From: Platynereis dumerilii
Taxonomy: Eukaryota > Annelida > Polychaeta > Phyllodocida > Nereididae
DNA length: 64,000 nt
Direction of reading: 5' to 3'
Assembly: GCA_026936325.1 (NCBI GenBank)
Contig: JAPTHN010000008.1
Span: 20,358,703 to 20,422,702, forward strand
Each line of letters starts with the position of its first letter. The stretch's first letter is position 1. The notes beneath the pieces are model-generated. The model was given only the letters and a program-made list of their open reading frames with translations. It searched no databases and was not told where the DNA came from. A program made the translations under genes and the position numbers. This document shows positions 33,870 through 47,000 of the stretch, piece after piece.

Positions 33870-34654
33870 TCCTAACAAAACGAAAGTATTGACTATTGGT
33901 ATTAACAAAGTGAACTTTAATTTTTTATTGAATAATGAAATTATTGAAACTGTCAACAATATTAATGATATTGGAGTTACTATCCAGTCAAATTTGAAAT
34001 TTACGCTCCATTGTATAAACATTACTAGGAAAGCGTATTTTGTTCTTCATAAACTTTTTTCAATTTTTAAGAATCACAATTACAAGTTTTATCTCAAAAT
34101 GTATATATGTTATGTCAGACCACTTTTAGAATATTCTAGTCAGGCTTGGTCACCAATATTAAAATGTAATAAAGACAAAGTAGAACGTGTGCAAAGGTAT
34201 TTCACCCGACGTATATTGAACTATGAAAATGTTTCGTATGAAGAAAGATTACATTTTTTAATTTAGATTCATTGGAATTTCGAAGAAAAAATTCTGATTT
34301 AATATTGTTTTACCAAGTTATTAATTGTCATACAAATCTCAATATAAATGATAAGGAAGAAGTTTTAAATTTGTACATAGAAGTAGAGGTCATAATAAAC
34401 AGCTGTATGTGTTTTATAGCCGTACTGATAAAAGAAAATATTTTTGGAGCAATCGAATTGTAAATAAATGGAATAATTTAGATGAAAGAACTATTAATTC
34501 AGTGTCAATCAAGAATTTTATAACTAATTTGAAAATGTTTAATTCTGCTATTTAGTGGGAGTTACGTTGTAATTTTTACTTAAACTCCCATTGTTTTTGT
34601 ATTGTTCACATGTTGTTCTTTTGAATAAATAAATCAAATCAAATCAAATCAAAA
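33870..34654 (+). mobile_element. 3' part of a non-LTR retrotransposon (LINE)
   Basis: The frame from 33,889 reads the end of a reverse transcriptase: a TKVLTIG start, INDIGVTIQSNLKF, then YVRPLLEYSSQAWSP and VERVQRYFTRRILN, the conserved thumb region of jockey/CR1-like elements. The frame stops at 34,266; the continuation (LEFRRKNSDLILFYQVI) is in another frame, so there is a frameshift. The end is aataaataaatc with CAAAT repeats. 5' truncated, inactive. Confidence 0.85.
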
Positions 34655-34726
34655 CCCCTTGAAGATCATAGAAAGCAACTTCTTTTTTATACTTAGATTT
34701 GCAAAGCACACAAGTTATTGCACAAA

Positions 34727-35005
34727 TTATCACCTGGTTGGCTGTGAATATCACTGTTTACAGTCAAAATATCAGGGCCTATGATATTGTAAAAAATACC
34801 ACCCTTCAAGGGCGATATTTTTTAACAATGGTTATGACATCACCAGCATTTCAGCTGCCTGATGATGTCACAAACCAAACAAGGGCCAGAATAATGGGAT
34901 TGTGACGTCATGTCCATTGTTGCTCCATGGTGACGTCACATTTTTGTAATGGTAGAAAATAGTCCCTCTTTATAACTGAAAATTTGAGGTAAAACCAGGT
35001 GATAA
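34727..35005. mobile_element. 280-bp MITE
   Basis: The tips ttatcacctggtt and aaccaggtgataa are perfect inverted repeats. Inside are further short palindromes (a gatattgtaaaaaata / tattttttaacaat pair; gtgacgtca twice). Confidence 0.65.
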
Positions 35006-35160
35006 AAACAAAACAACCACGCGTCAGGGCACTTCGTACAATATCACTCGCTGTTGTGTGAATTAATATCACTCTCGCCCTGCGGGCTCGAGTGATATTA
35101 ATTCACACAACAGCTCGTGATATTGTTACTCAGTGACCCTGACTTGGGTTGTTTTGTTAT
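35002..35160. repeat. large hairpin
   Basis: A near-perfect palindrome of about 159 bp centred on gccctgcgggc at about 35,085. Inner arms gctgttgtgtgaattaatat pair exactly for 25 bp, and the outer parts (aaaacaaccacgcgtcaggg and its mirror) pair with few mismatches. Probably a foldback MITE abutting the previous one. Confidence 0.85.
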
Positions 35161-35366
35161 AATGTTATAGGGAGGCACAGTTCACCTTACTAGAAATACT
35201 AATACATCTAAATCTCCATTGATGAATGGACCAAAATAAAAGTGAAGATATCTATGACAAAAGACAAAATTGTAACAAAGATCTGAATGCAGTAACCGTG
35301 CACCAAAGGACCAAGATAGATAAGAAGAAATGACATCTCTCTGAAGCTGGCATCTTTGTGATATTA

Positions 35367-38300
35367 GTAGGGTGGCTTAGCCTCAATATTTGGTGGAATC
35401 GTTCACTTTATTACAATTTTATGAGGTTTTGGTTGTGGGTAGACATGACCAAGACCTTTCAAAATCCACCGACTGCCAAGCTGATTTCGCCCCCTGGTGG
35501 CCGTATTTGGCAAATCCAATATGGCCGCCATCGGATTTTGCCAATTTCGTAACTTTTCAACCGGGCATTGTAAATACTTGTGTGATACCTCTAGTTTGGG
35601 GTTTTGCTGACTGAGGAATTCATTTTTGGCATTTATTTAGTGATTTGAGCAATCCTGGTGGCCATATTGCGCAAATTCAAGATGGCCACGCTAATAATTG
35701 GCGGACTGACATAACTTTTTGACTAAGCGTCGCATATTCTGATGTGATACCTCTATATTGGGGTTTTAATAGGTGAGGATTTCATTTTTTGCATTATTTT
35801 TTTGATTGGACTATCCCCTCATGGTCATATGGGATTTAAATAACATGTTTAAGTCAGTGCAAATGACACCAATGAGTATTAAGTCACTTTCCTCGATCAT
35901 GCTCAAAGAAACATTGTCCGATAACTTGTATCAGAGAAAGCTCATATGAAAGGTAGAACCTCCTACAACATGCTTAAGTCACCAAAAGTTGTTAAATTTT
36001 CATTCATTGATTTCCTTATTATTGTTTTATAACAGAAGAAAATGTTTCTGCTGAGATGAAGTCTTGTCACTTTCATAGACTGACAAGAAATAAAATCGCC
36101 TAATTGAGTTAAGTTTGGAGCAATCAGAAACCGCTCACTCACTTATGTTATGGCTGATTGATAATAAATCAACAGTGTCATTTTCATGACACGCTGGTCT
36201 GTTTCTCTTTGGTTTAACTAGAACATATTATGCACATTTTTAGAATTATATGTATTCTAGCAGTATCAGCAAAAACCTCCAAAATTTCCTTTTTATTCCT
36301 ACAGTTTACAACGTTAACATGATTAATGTCCTTTGATATTTATTTCTACTGACCGTCAAGATTATCTCTAAAATGTGGGTTTCATACTTGAACTATGAAA
36401 GGACCACCTTCATTTGGCCTCAGAATTTGAGTTCCTAGTGCTTTAGAATAATTGAAGTGAAACATTTAAGCTCGGAGTCGGAGTCGGGAGTCGAAGTCGT
36501 GGAGTCGGAGGTTTTTTGGTGGAGTCAGAGTCGGAGTCGGAGTCGAACTTTGATTTTCAGGTGGAGTCGGAGTCGAAAATTAATTTCCTTAAAAATAATA
36601 AAATTATTTACAAAAACGCAGTTACAGCAATGTGAAATGTACCTTGAATTTTAATAAAAATTTCCTGAACAGATATGCAAGTACAAAAGCCAGTGGAAAA
36701 TTTCTAGAAGTACTTTATGCCCAATGCTAATCATGTAATATTTGTGTTAAATAATGCCGATAAGCGGAGTCGGGAGTTGGAGTCGGAGTCGGAATTAAGG
36801 AGACCTAAGGAGTCGGAGTCGGAGTCGTAGTCGCTTTTCAAAAAACCAAAGGAGTCCGGAGTCCGAGTCGGTTCATTTACTACCCGACTCCAAAGCCCTG
36901 CATTTAAGACACTCTCAAATCAGCTTGTGGATTGAATATATTTACTCTCAAGGATTGTATGTTCACAATGCTCCTGACAAATCTCGTGAACAATGAAGAT
37001 GATACTCTGCTCTTAAACAGGAGACAATTTCTCAACAAACAAGATCTTAAGAAGGATCATTTCAAGATGATTGCTTGACTAGTCCGGCATCTTGAAAGTT
37101 CAGAACAAGTCAAACAATATTGCTGGTTGGCATCAAAGATCGAAGCAATCATCTGGATTCCTGTCAACACTCTCCAATTCACTGTAAAGCCACAGAAGCG
37201 ACAGGGAGAGAAAAAGATGAAGCACCCACAAAAGATGCGATGGTCCTACCTCCAATTTCCACTCTCTCAAACAACCATGCACACAGCTCTAACCTGCTTC
37301 ATCCATAATTTACAGAAGAAGGACAAAAATCTTGACGACAATGGCATGAACCAAGTGCTCTAGGAGTTGCATAATGCTGTGGCAAACTTATCAGTTGAAC
37401 TTTATTCATTGACCAATAGCCACAAACATGACCCTGTGTTTACAGGGGTGCTCCTGAAAAGACAGGAGGAACCTGCTTAACTAGACAAAACTGTCAGTGT
37501 TATTGTACGATATTATGTATATTAAGTACAAGTTCACTCAAACAATCCATAATATGTATCCGCAAAAACAAACATTCCAAAACATCTTGTTCAATCTGCC
37601 CTCTAGCACCAACAGTACAATGGAAAAGAACCATCCATCATGCAGTTGAATTGGCATGTCAATTTATCATGTTCATTCATCGTAGTTGACAATACATTTT
37701 TCGGACATTCAGGTGGCTGTTTCCAGCATCTTCGCGTGATTGCTCTCTACAATTAACACTTGTTGATGCAGTATCTCAAGATTTACTTAAGCTTGTGTTT
37801 GTGTTACAGCAATCAAACCTGTGGTGTTTGACACCAAAGATGAAAATTTTAGAGAATCAAGTATTCTCGGCTGCTAATGGTTTCTAATTATTAATATGAA
37901 TTACAGTAAAAAAAAAAGTAGGTATGCATGAGACACAAAAATTTGCAAAAAGTTGTCTTCGATGTCTTGCTGCTTCTGAAGTAAGCATTGCAGGAACTTA
38001 AACTTTGCAAAGTAGTTGTTCAATGTGTATCATCATTGTAGCTTTGGACTAAGCCTATTAATAGAGCAATACGAAATTCTGAGCAGCCGATGGAGGTTTG
38101 TCCAAATAGTTATGCCTCTTATGGTGCCTCTTATGGTGCCAATGCAAAAGGAGTAAGTAAGCCAGAAGGTCCCGAATTCTGTCAGGCTCCTTGACCATTT
38201 GAAGGACTTCTGATCTCATTGACAAGTGATTATGAGGAGTCGCTTTAACAGCACTTGGTCAATAGTTTGGAATGGTGTGCTCCAATAATATATATAGCTT

Positions 38301-40280
38301 TTTTTTTTTCAGGAAAGCTGCTAACACCATATTTCAAGTAATGTACATTTTTGCCACTTTTTTTTTCTGAAATTCGCCATTGTTGACATTTGATAGAGAT
38401 AGGCCTACACTTGAATCACTTAATGCTAGCGTGTAAGGGCCCACATTTCCTTGGTAAGCAGGACATTGAGACATGACAATCTGGCCTTTAGTGTGTCAAC
38501 TGCTAAGTGTCCCAAACTCTGAAGTATCTTGATCTCAGAAAATGGCAGATTGGTTGGGTCGGTGTTGACAGTGATTTTCTTGGATAATGCCAAAAGCAGA
38601 ATAATAATTTCATTGCTTTTTCCTGTCAGTTGGCAAATGAATAACATACATTATTCCAATGCACAAATCAGATTGACAGCCAACTGATTATTGATATGAT
38701 GAGAGTTTTCATGCAACTCACATTGGCTGGTGCATAAGGAGAATTTCAAAATTGCTTGTTCAATTTCTGTGTTTAGTCCCAATTTCAAGCACTGATTTTG
38801 TGTGAGATGGCCATTCAAAATTTACTGAAAACATCTGAATCATGTTCCTCTTTTTCAAGATTAGAAAATTAATTCATTGATCAACATTAATCTGATTGTT
38901 TCGGCGATGGAACAAGAAAGTCACCATGTGAGTCAGACAAAACGCACCTGCTTTGTGGACACCTTTTGATCTTTTATTTTAAAGGGTAGAATTGAGGTTG
39001 GGTTGCTTCAATTTCTCCGTCCCTCATTTTCAGAGAACTCAAGCTTTTTCTGTTATATATCACTGAAGCATCTAGCCCTAATCTTGTCCACATAGCACCT
39101 GCCTTTTCAATAACACGCTACCACAAATCCTAGCATTTTGGAATACAGTGTTTAGTCTGTGTCCCTACCATAGTGAAATTACGAAAGCCACTGTTGCAAT
39201 TCTGGGAGCTAGGCGCTATATCAATGCTATATGTAAGAGATTGCATATTTTAGTCCAAGTAATCACTCTGGACTTTCACCTCCAAGTTTGGGAAGGGTGC
39301 TAGAATGCATGGATTGCATTACATTTTGTTTTCCAGAAGGGCGAATGCAAGTATTTCATCTTTTTTTTTTATCGGTGAGAGACACAATTGCAAGTGGACG
39401 GCCCTCCCACATAATGTCCCACTGCATCTTATTTGATGGTATATTGATTTCTTCAATTACCAGTTTGACGGTTGAAATCCAAGCAGTGCCTACAGCTCCA
39501 GTGATAGTCTGCAATGGATATCTGGTTGCTAAAATGGATAAGGTTTTGTGCTAAAATGAATAATATTTATGTCTGATGTTCATTGACATTGCACCGTCCC
39601 TCCGTTGTGCAAAGTCCCAAGAAGCTGTTCTTTGTGTGGAAAGATGCCAGATAGCTAAAAAGTAAAGAGTTCTACCTGTACTACCTATTAATTAATTGAT
39701 CTTGCAATGCAAATTAAATAAAAAATAAATTCCAAGATAAAAATACATAAAAAAGGGTCTCAATTCAAAAATCTTGAGGTCTACAATACTTTGTTAAGTG
39801 CTACAGAATACATGAACTGGTTTCGATTGACTCAAAAACACTTTGTTAGAATCTAGTAGGGCCACAAGGGGTGCTCCAATCAAAGAAAGAATGCAAAAAA
39901 TGAATTCCTTGCTCATTAAAACCCCAAAATAGAGGTAAAAAGTTATGTCAGTCTGCCAAATATTAGCGCGGCCATCTTGAATTTGTGCAATATGGCCACT
40001 AGAATTACTCAAATCACCAAACTGATGCCAAAAATGAATTCCTCATTCAAGAAAACCCTAAACCAGAGGTATCACACAAGTATTTATGATGCCCGGTTGA
40101 AAAGTTACAAAATCGGCAAAATCCGATGGCGGCCATATTGGATTTGCCAAATACGGCCACCAGGGGGCGAAATCAGCTTGGCAGTCGGTGGATTTTGGAA
40201 GGTCTTGGTCATGTCTACCCACAACCAAAACCTCATAAAATTGTAATAAAGTGAACGATTTTCTGACTAAGCCCCCCTAC
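35367..40280. mobile_element. 4.9-kb DNA element with about 450-bp terminal inverted repeats
   Basis: The tips GTAGGGTGGCTTAG and, reversed, GTAGGGGGGCTTAG are flanked by TA (35,365-35,366; 40,281-40,282). The arms 35,367-35,828 and 39,857-40,280 match over their whole length, including ccccctggtggccgtatttg. The 4-kb interior has no transposase I recognise; it includes a GAGTCG minisatellite and a 78-codon frame at 37,127-37,363 of unknown meaning. Probably a dead or non-autonomous element. Confidence 0.8.
36470..36895 (+). repeat. GGAGTC hexamer minisatellite, two arrays
   Basis: ggagtcggagtcgg words at 36,470-36,575 and 36,766-36,895, separated by about 190 bp of AT-rich DNA. Confidence 0.9.
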
Positions 40281-40800
40281 TATATTGATATCCTTTGAAA
40301 ATGGTATTCTTTTCAATTTCGTTTGATCATGAGTTTGTACAAAGGTGGAACAATATGTGGAAACTGCAGATGTTGCAGTTTCTGGTGTCATAAATTGTAC
40401 TGCCTTTCACTTCAGCATTCTTTTCTGGGTGCCACATGTTCAGTGAAGGCCAATTGTTGTATCTGCTTTTTTTTTAACCTTCATGAAGGAAAAGGTACCA
40501 AAAATACAAAATTGTACTCAAAGATCATATCATTGTTGTTTTATAATGGATCTTACAAAATATTAAATTTTATGTTGAGACATTAGACAAAGACATTCAG
40601 CATGCTCACAGGAACAGGAGGGAACACTAACCACTCAGCCACAAAGCTGAGTCTAACCCTGGACCCTGAATGAAACAGCAAAACAGATCCTGAGACACTG
40701 CTTTTGAGGGGCCTGAATCTCAACCAGGGATCTAATGTGGATTGTGACCAACATGGCCTTAACATCAAACCCATTCCTTTTTCAATGAAACTCATCTGGG
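40281..40800 (-). mobile_element. spacer before copy 2, with a possible SINE fragment
   Basis: Up to about 40,585 I see nothing. From 40,585 to 40,740, the minus strand shows tggctgagtggttagtg, a perfect A-box consensus, and a B-box-like ggttgagattcagg in the wrong relative place, so a rearranged SINE is possible. If it belongs to the duplication unit, its partner would lie left of the window. Confidence 0.35.
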
Positions 40801-43571
40801 ACTCTTAATTTAATTCAAACCCTGAACACCAATGCAAGGAGATCAAAAGACCTGCAGATGACATTGGGTTTCGCAGAGGACGCAGTGGATCAATACCTTT
40901 TCAGCGAGTTCTGATTCTTAACCTGGAACCCAAAAGTCACTAACATTTCAAAGAAACCCATTTTCCTGCTCTGAGCTCTCTCTAATTTCATTCAACTAAC
41001 CTGTGTTAACCCAGGTTGGACCCCAAATGCAAAAGAGGTCCAACGCCCTTAAAGAAATCACTGCCTTCAGGGAGCATTGCCCTTCGCAGAGAATGGCTTG
41101 AGAGAGAGACCAGGCTACTGCTCTAACATCATCAACAAAGGTCGTAGTGACCTGACTTGCATGACTTTGAGGTCTTTAGTCCCTTCTGCAAGTCCTCAGT
41201 TGAGGTCTTTACAAAAGGTCTTAGCTCAGTCCTCCGGGATCCCAAGTGCTCAGGGCCCTGTCACAGGAGAGTAAGCCCCCTGGTGGCCAGGTCATCAGAC
41301 AGGATCACCAAACGCCCCTCAACTGCTCAAAAGGTCTTTGGAGATTGTCCTTCTAAATTGTGCTTCAAAGGTCCTCTTGGGACTTTGTGTCCAAAACAAG
41401 CACTATCTCCAAGAGGACCAGAGACATTGATATATATATATGCCTATTAGGAAGACCGCGTTTGACCACAAACAATATAAATGCTAAATTCTAAGTGTTT
41501 GCGGGGTGGGTCACTGTACAAATATGTTTGCTTAAACCTATCACGGGCCAATTTGTTTTCTATTTAAGGTCAATTTGTGAAAGAAAAGCCTTCTAAAAAG
41601 CCAGACAAATGGGTTTTTCAGAAATAGGAGAAAAAGTAAATAAATAGGGAATTACAAAGCCATCAACGAGGCAAACGCTGAAGCTGTGAATGAGTGTCTA
41701 TTATGATACTTGACAGTCAATAACAGTGTGTTTTATCATTCCATGGATCCAGAGTACAAAATGCAGCACTAAAATGGTTCATAAAGGCAGTACAACAATA
41801 TGGCTGAATAAACACCTCAAATTGGAAGATTATGAAGCAGTTCAAAAATACTGAATTACTGATGGTGCCCAAACGTTTCATATTATTTTGTCGTCTAGCA
41901 TATAACTGATTGTCAAAACGCACTGTTTCAATATGCTTCATGAAAAAATGAACACAATTAATACAGATTTCAATACTGACATTTTATTTCAGCACAAGTC
42001 ATGCTCGAAAGTTTAATTCAATTTTTCTTTGAATTCTCTCATTAACTAAAGCAAGAAGCCATTACAAAATGCAGTGCTTGAAAAAAGCAACTGACGCAGC
42101 AGCTTTCTGAGGGAACCAACAGAAACTCTGTGGCCAAATAAGGACTATGGATGTAACAAACACAGGAAAACAAGTAAAACAGTGATCTTTAGTTGAACAC
42201 AAAAACAAATTCATTTGGGAACCTGTTAAGTTATAAAGGAAGAAATTGGTGAATGAGTATTACCTTGACATCAGTAGAGTTTGTATGTTTCCAATTGGCT
42301 TACATTATCATTTCATTTATTGATGAGTAAGTGAATGTAAGAAAAAAATTCCTACACATACAATGACACATGCTTATAACATAGCAGCTTCATAATATCT
42401 TACTGGCAGTATATAAAATATATCTTGCAAAGAAGTGGAGAGAATTTTGCAGTTTAATTAACAAACATTTTTTAGTATGGAGAGACGAGCATAGACAGTT
42501 TTATTACCATGGACAATTTGGAGAAACATTTGCAATGTTTTAATGATATACAAAAATCAGCAGTACTTAGAATGAAATGAAAAATGAGTGATTAAAAACA
42601 GTTCAAAATCATACATAAGCATAAATTCTGAAATTGCATTAAATGCCCGAATACAAATATACAACGTAAAATATATATACAGTTTCAAATGAGATGAGAA
42701 TTCTTGTTTAAACCTCCCCAATGACTAGATACGCTAATGTGATAATTTTGTGTATTGTGCAACAAAGTTTGACAACCAATTTTCTTTCATCCAAAGATCA
42801 TAGAGGGGCCCACATGCTCTAAATATGTCAATTTTAAGTCAATATTCAAAATTTTAAACCACTTTTCATTGCTGAAAGTCAGAGAAAACAATTGAAAAAA
42901 ATTTTTATCAAATACTTCTGTAGTATTTCCTCTATGGCAAAAACTTGTGAATCATTAAAAATGAGATTACATCATCATTTCTAGCATCCAAAGGGAAAAC
43001 CTTGTAAGTCACATATTGGGCCAAATTGAGTTAAGGTCAAAATAGGACTTCTGAGACATGTTCCTAAATATTTATTAAGTTTACTTTTTCCTGAAGTGGC
43101 CTGTTACCCCAGAATGACACTGGCAAATCCCAGTAAGTCCATCTCTTACTGCAAGGACTGGAACTTAAAAGTCAATTTTCTCAGAAACTCCAAAATGTGC
43201 CTTACTAGGTTTTCCCTTTGGACGCTAGATCTCCAAGGTTACATAAGGTTGATTGTACAACAAATAATATCAGCATAATGTCTGTTTTAACTGAGTATAA
43301 TATATATCAACATTCAGTTAGCTGTGAAACCCGCTGTTTGTGTTCAATATGTTTTCTGATACAATGCAAATCATTGTTCTTCATAGTCAATGATTCTGTT
43401 ATTACATCTCCTATAAAAAAGACAGAGTACAAAGGCAGTGTGTATAAAATATGATGATTTGTGCAATGATAATGTACAAAATGGTGTGACAAAAATGTGA
43501 TGATATTCAATAGTGATGATTGTTCTGATATTCAATAGTGATGATTGTTCTGATAACGACCAAAATGGCCG

Positions 43572-44041
43572 CTACCTCAAAAAGTCTACTCTTAAAACAA
43601 CCTCATCCTTGTCTTTTTCCTTCTCTTGATATTTGGGAAGAAGTTCTTTTAGCTTTTCCTTCCTTTTCTTCTTCTTCTTGGTTTTCTTCTTTAATTTAGC
43701 TTTTCCTTCTTCTGCCACTCCTCCCACCGCACCAGGAGGAAGTGAACCGTTGGCTGTTCCATTTTGCGTCACCTCTCCCTCGGTATTGACACTAGTGACA
43801 CTATCTCCATATAAGGAGTTCTTAATAACTGTCGAGGTCTGACCCCCATTGTCAAAATACTGGCTAGCGATTGGCTCTTCCTGATATGGTTGCTGTGGCG
43901 ATATCTCCATGTGGTATAGCAACCGATTGGTAGTCTTTCGGTGCTGTTGGCGACGGAACGCAATCATTCCAATAACCAAAGTGAGAATTAAAACCAGCAG
44001 AACGATGAAAATGACCAATGGTAAATACTGGTTGAAGTTAT
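43572..44041 (-). CDS. exon 4 (copy 2): membrane helix and full cytoplasmic tail
   Basis: This is one exon of 470 nt ending in TAG at 43,572-43,574. It encodes the transmembrane helix, the RRQQHRK stop-transfer and the whole tail. The tail end is KAKLKKKTKKKKKRKEKLKE, then LLPKYQEKEKDKDE and VDFLR. The basic block could bind acidic lipids or nucleic acid, or act as a nuclear localisation signal if released; this is inference. Glycine codon 43,806-43,808 is the position of the stop in copy 1. Confidence 0.88.
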
Positions 44042-47000
44042 CTGAAATTAAACAATATATGGCTAGTTACAAACGTGTGTCAGATGTAGTAGTACAACAG
44101 TATTAAGTTACTGCAGTCTGCAGTGCAACCGCTAACTTCATCTGCAGTCCATAGAACTGAAAAACTATTCTTGTGTCAGCCATTTTATGAGTTGGCTATT
44201 TTTACACAAAAGTTGTGATAGAAAGAAGCTAGAAACTCGAGGGTGTTGAGCAGGCTTGAGGACAATATTAGCAAGTAAAGCGCACGAGTGCCCGCCTTGT
44301 CAGAGTCTTATATATATATACACACTGACTACAGATGTGAGCAAGCACATAAAAAGCTGTTGCCAGAGCATTTCATTATGGGGAAAGATGAATGGCTGAC
44401 TTCCATATAATGCTCTAGCGATGCCTCAGATAAAGAAATACAGAAGGTGGGTATCACAATCTAGGGCTCTGCAGAACTTCTAAATTGTAATGATTAATAT
44501 GCACAAACTTCTATATAGTGTACAACTCATTGCGTTCAGGCATGACACACCACAGTCCTTTATTGAGCAGGTTGAGTAGATTTATATATTTTTTGATAAT
44601 GTAACTGTCTACCCGAGAATTTATCACTTACTATGGTGTCTACATGCTCTGGGCGGTATCGTCTGGTCCATGAAACGAGGAAGAGGAAGACCATCCTCGA
44701 AGAACTGGGCATGCACAAATGTGCTGCCACCTGGTTTCTCCTGAAGAACTACTCGGAGGGCGATATCCCAGGGAAGTCCCTGGAGAGGTTGTGTCTCATC
44801 AGGGTTGACAAATGTATACTCCCAGGTCCAGCTCATGTTTGTAGCCTGGAAGAGAAAAAGGAATCTCATGGTTAAAGTGTGGTCAAGAGCAAATAAATAA
44901 AAGCAAGCAGGTTATCGTTAGTGATCATTACAGTGAAGGAATTAAAGTGATGGAGATTGATCATTAGAAGACACAAGAAAAGAAAAGAACTTTCCCACCA
45001 TGAAACAAACTTTTGCATTTACTGGAGCATTTTGTTTATGTAATTTTGGTCTGGTTCACTGTGCCTGTTGTCCAACCCTTGGTTAAGTGAGCCACGAGCC
45101 AAAAAAAGGAGAATATTCATAATTCATTGCTATTCACTTTTCTTCATGCCGCTTTGAAGGTCACAATGTAATGCAGCCAACAGTAACAGTTCCCAAGTTT
45201 CAGTAGGGCCTTTATCCAATTGCAATGTCCACACGACCATTTCCATAGCAATCACACGTTGCCATAGCAACGGAAACAGGAACCGGAAATGGTTTGCGGC
45301 AACCAGTTGGTCATACAATTGGGTCAGCTAGGAAGGAAGTAGTCTCATTGCCATGGAAACCAGAAGGAATACAAAGTATGGCAGTCCAGTGCATTTTTTG
45401 TCTTCTTACTTAAACAGGAATGGGGGACAGGACATAGGGTTGAGGGTGAACTCCATGATATCTTCATATAAACTATTATCAGATTGCCTTCAATGAGTAA
45501 GACAACTGAATTGTCCACAAGGCTAATTAATGGTCTCCACTCAAATTGCTCTTCTATAAAAAGAAGTTCCATCTATGACACAACAAACAGTTATCATCAC
45601 TAGAAAATTTTCTTCCATTGTATTGGGTACAGGTTTGATTAAAACCTATTTATTTACACACATTACGAATGAGATGAATGCTCAATTACAGGCCAACTGG
45701 AGTACAGGCTAGCTCATACACCTGTTTGAATTAGCAAAACAAAGAAAAAGAAGAAGCCCATCATTTCTTGACTTGCAATGTACACAATTGAAAAACATTT
45801 CGTTTCAGGGTTTCAATCACAGTGCTAGAAATGATATTATTACAAATGAGAGAAAGCCAAATTTCCTAAACAAAAATGAGCAGCCGATGACTCCTTTGTC
45901 AAGAAAAAAAGCTTAACAAAAAGTGTCTTTTAACAGCAAACAGTTAAGCAACAATTCTCATTTTTCAACAATAATTAAATAGTGCAAAAGCATCTGAAAA
46001 ATGGCAGTTACTGACCTGTAGACTGAACGTCACATCTAGTGGATCGCTGCAGGGATTTACGACAGCATAAACATGGAGTTGCACTACATCATTGACGTCA
46101 TGAAGGCACGTGGTCTCACTCTGGTCACTCCATGTACAGTTACCATGGCGATCTGTAAAGAAAGAAGAGATACGGTCAATTAGAATTTTATTTGTAAATA
46201 AGGAACACATTTTTATGACATTTTGATGCTTGGATGAGATGCAAAGTTGATATAATAGTTACAGAACTTCAATTTGTTTTTCCAAACAAGATTGCAACCA
46301 TTCTGAGTGCATGGCTACCAGCAGCCTACCACTTCTAAACCATTAATCAAAAATCCTGTAACCCTGAATGTAGCATTACACATGCCATCCATAGCACATA
46401 AATTCTGTTGGTATTTTGCTGATAAGGATTACCTGGAGCTTATGCCATGATACCTCCTACCGTTCAGAGTGTAATAAAAAGCATGCAATACTTGCATTCC
46501 AGCAAAAGTGTTTACAAGGTCTATGTTGAGTCAGGAGGGATTCCCTCCTATTTACTTCCTAAATAAATTTACATTTGTTGGGCAAAAAGCATCGTGAAGG
46601 TTATATGAACCTTGCCAAAAAGCATTTTGAGAATCTAATGAATACTGGAACCATGCATGTGAACTTTTCGTGCACAATTAAAACCACTGTCTGGCATCCC
46701 AAAGTAGTTGTACCCTACTCAGAACGTGAGACTTTCATTAAATCTGACAAACTGAAAAAGAAGTCAACCTAGCATGTAGTTTCTCAGCCAAACGTATATT
46801 AATGTCTCAGAGAAATATAGCTTGGCATGTTGGACCACTTTGTCAATTTTGGCACTTGTTAAAAGCGTCAAAAACAACAAGGGTCCTACAAGGAAGTCGG
46901 TCTTTGATTGAGTGCACGACTGCATGTGCACCTCCTACTCCATAACAGGAGAGTGGATTTGGTAATGAAGTCATCATGATGTCACAGGAATTACAGGAAG

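Larger units (their letters stand above)
1..33880 (+). repeat. copy 1 of a large direct duplication
   Basis: The first 868 bases match 40,801-41,702 with few changes, and further aligned blocks follow in the same order to about 33,880, which matches the last bases of the window. Main shared blocks, copy 1 to copy 2: 4,337-7,480 to 41,705-45,115; 8,290-9,270 to 46,310-47,250; 10,277-11,510 to 47,251-48,530; 15,303-15,830 to 48,535-49,060; 16,120-17,000 to 51,145-51,970; 17,930-18,200 to 53,115-53,355; 19,720-20,380 to 53,355-54,015; 22,740-23,622 to 55,980-56,963; 24,563-25,750 to 56,964-58,200; 25,751-27,045 to 60,665-61,725; 32,815-33,880 to 62,747-64,000. Most gaps are mobile elements. The left edge of the unit may lie outside the window. 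Alignment was done by eye. Confidence 0.9.

Noticed and set aside
37127-37363. Possible gene inside the 4.9-kb element
   Set aside because: Only 78 codons, no motif, no splice sites obvious; left as unknown within the element entry.
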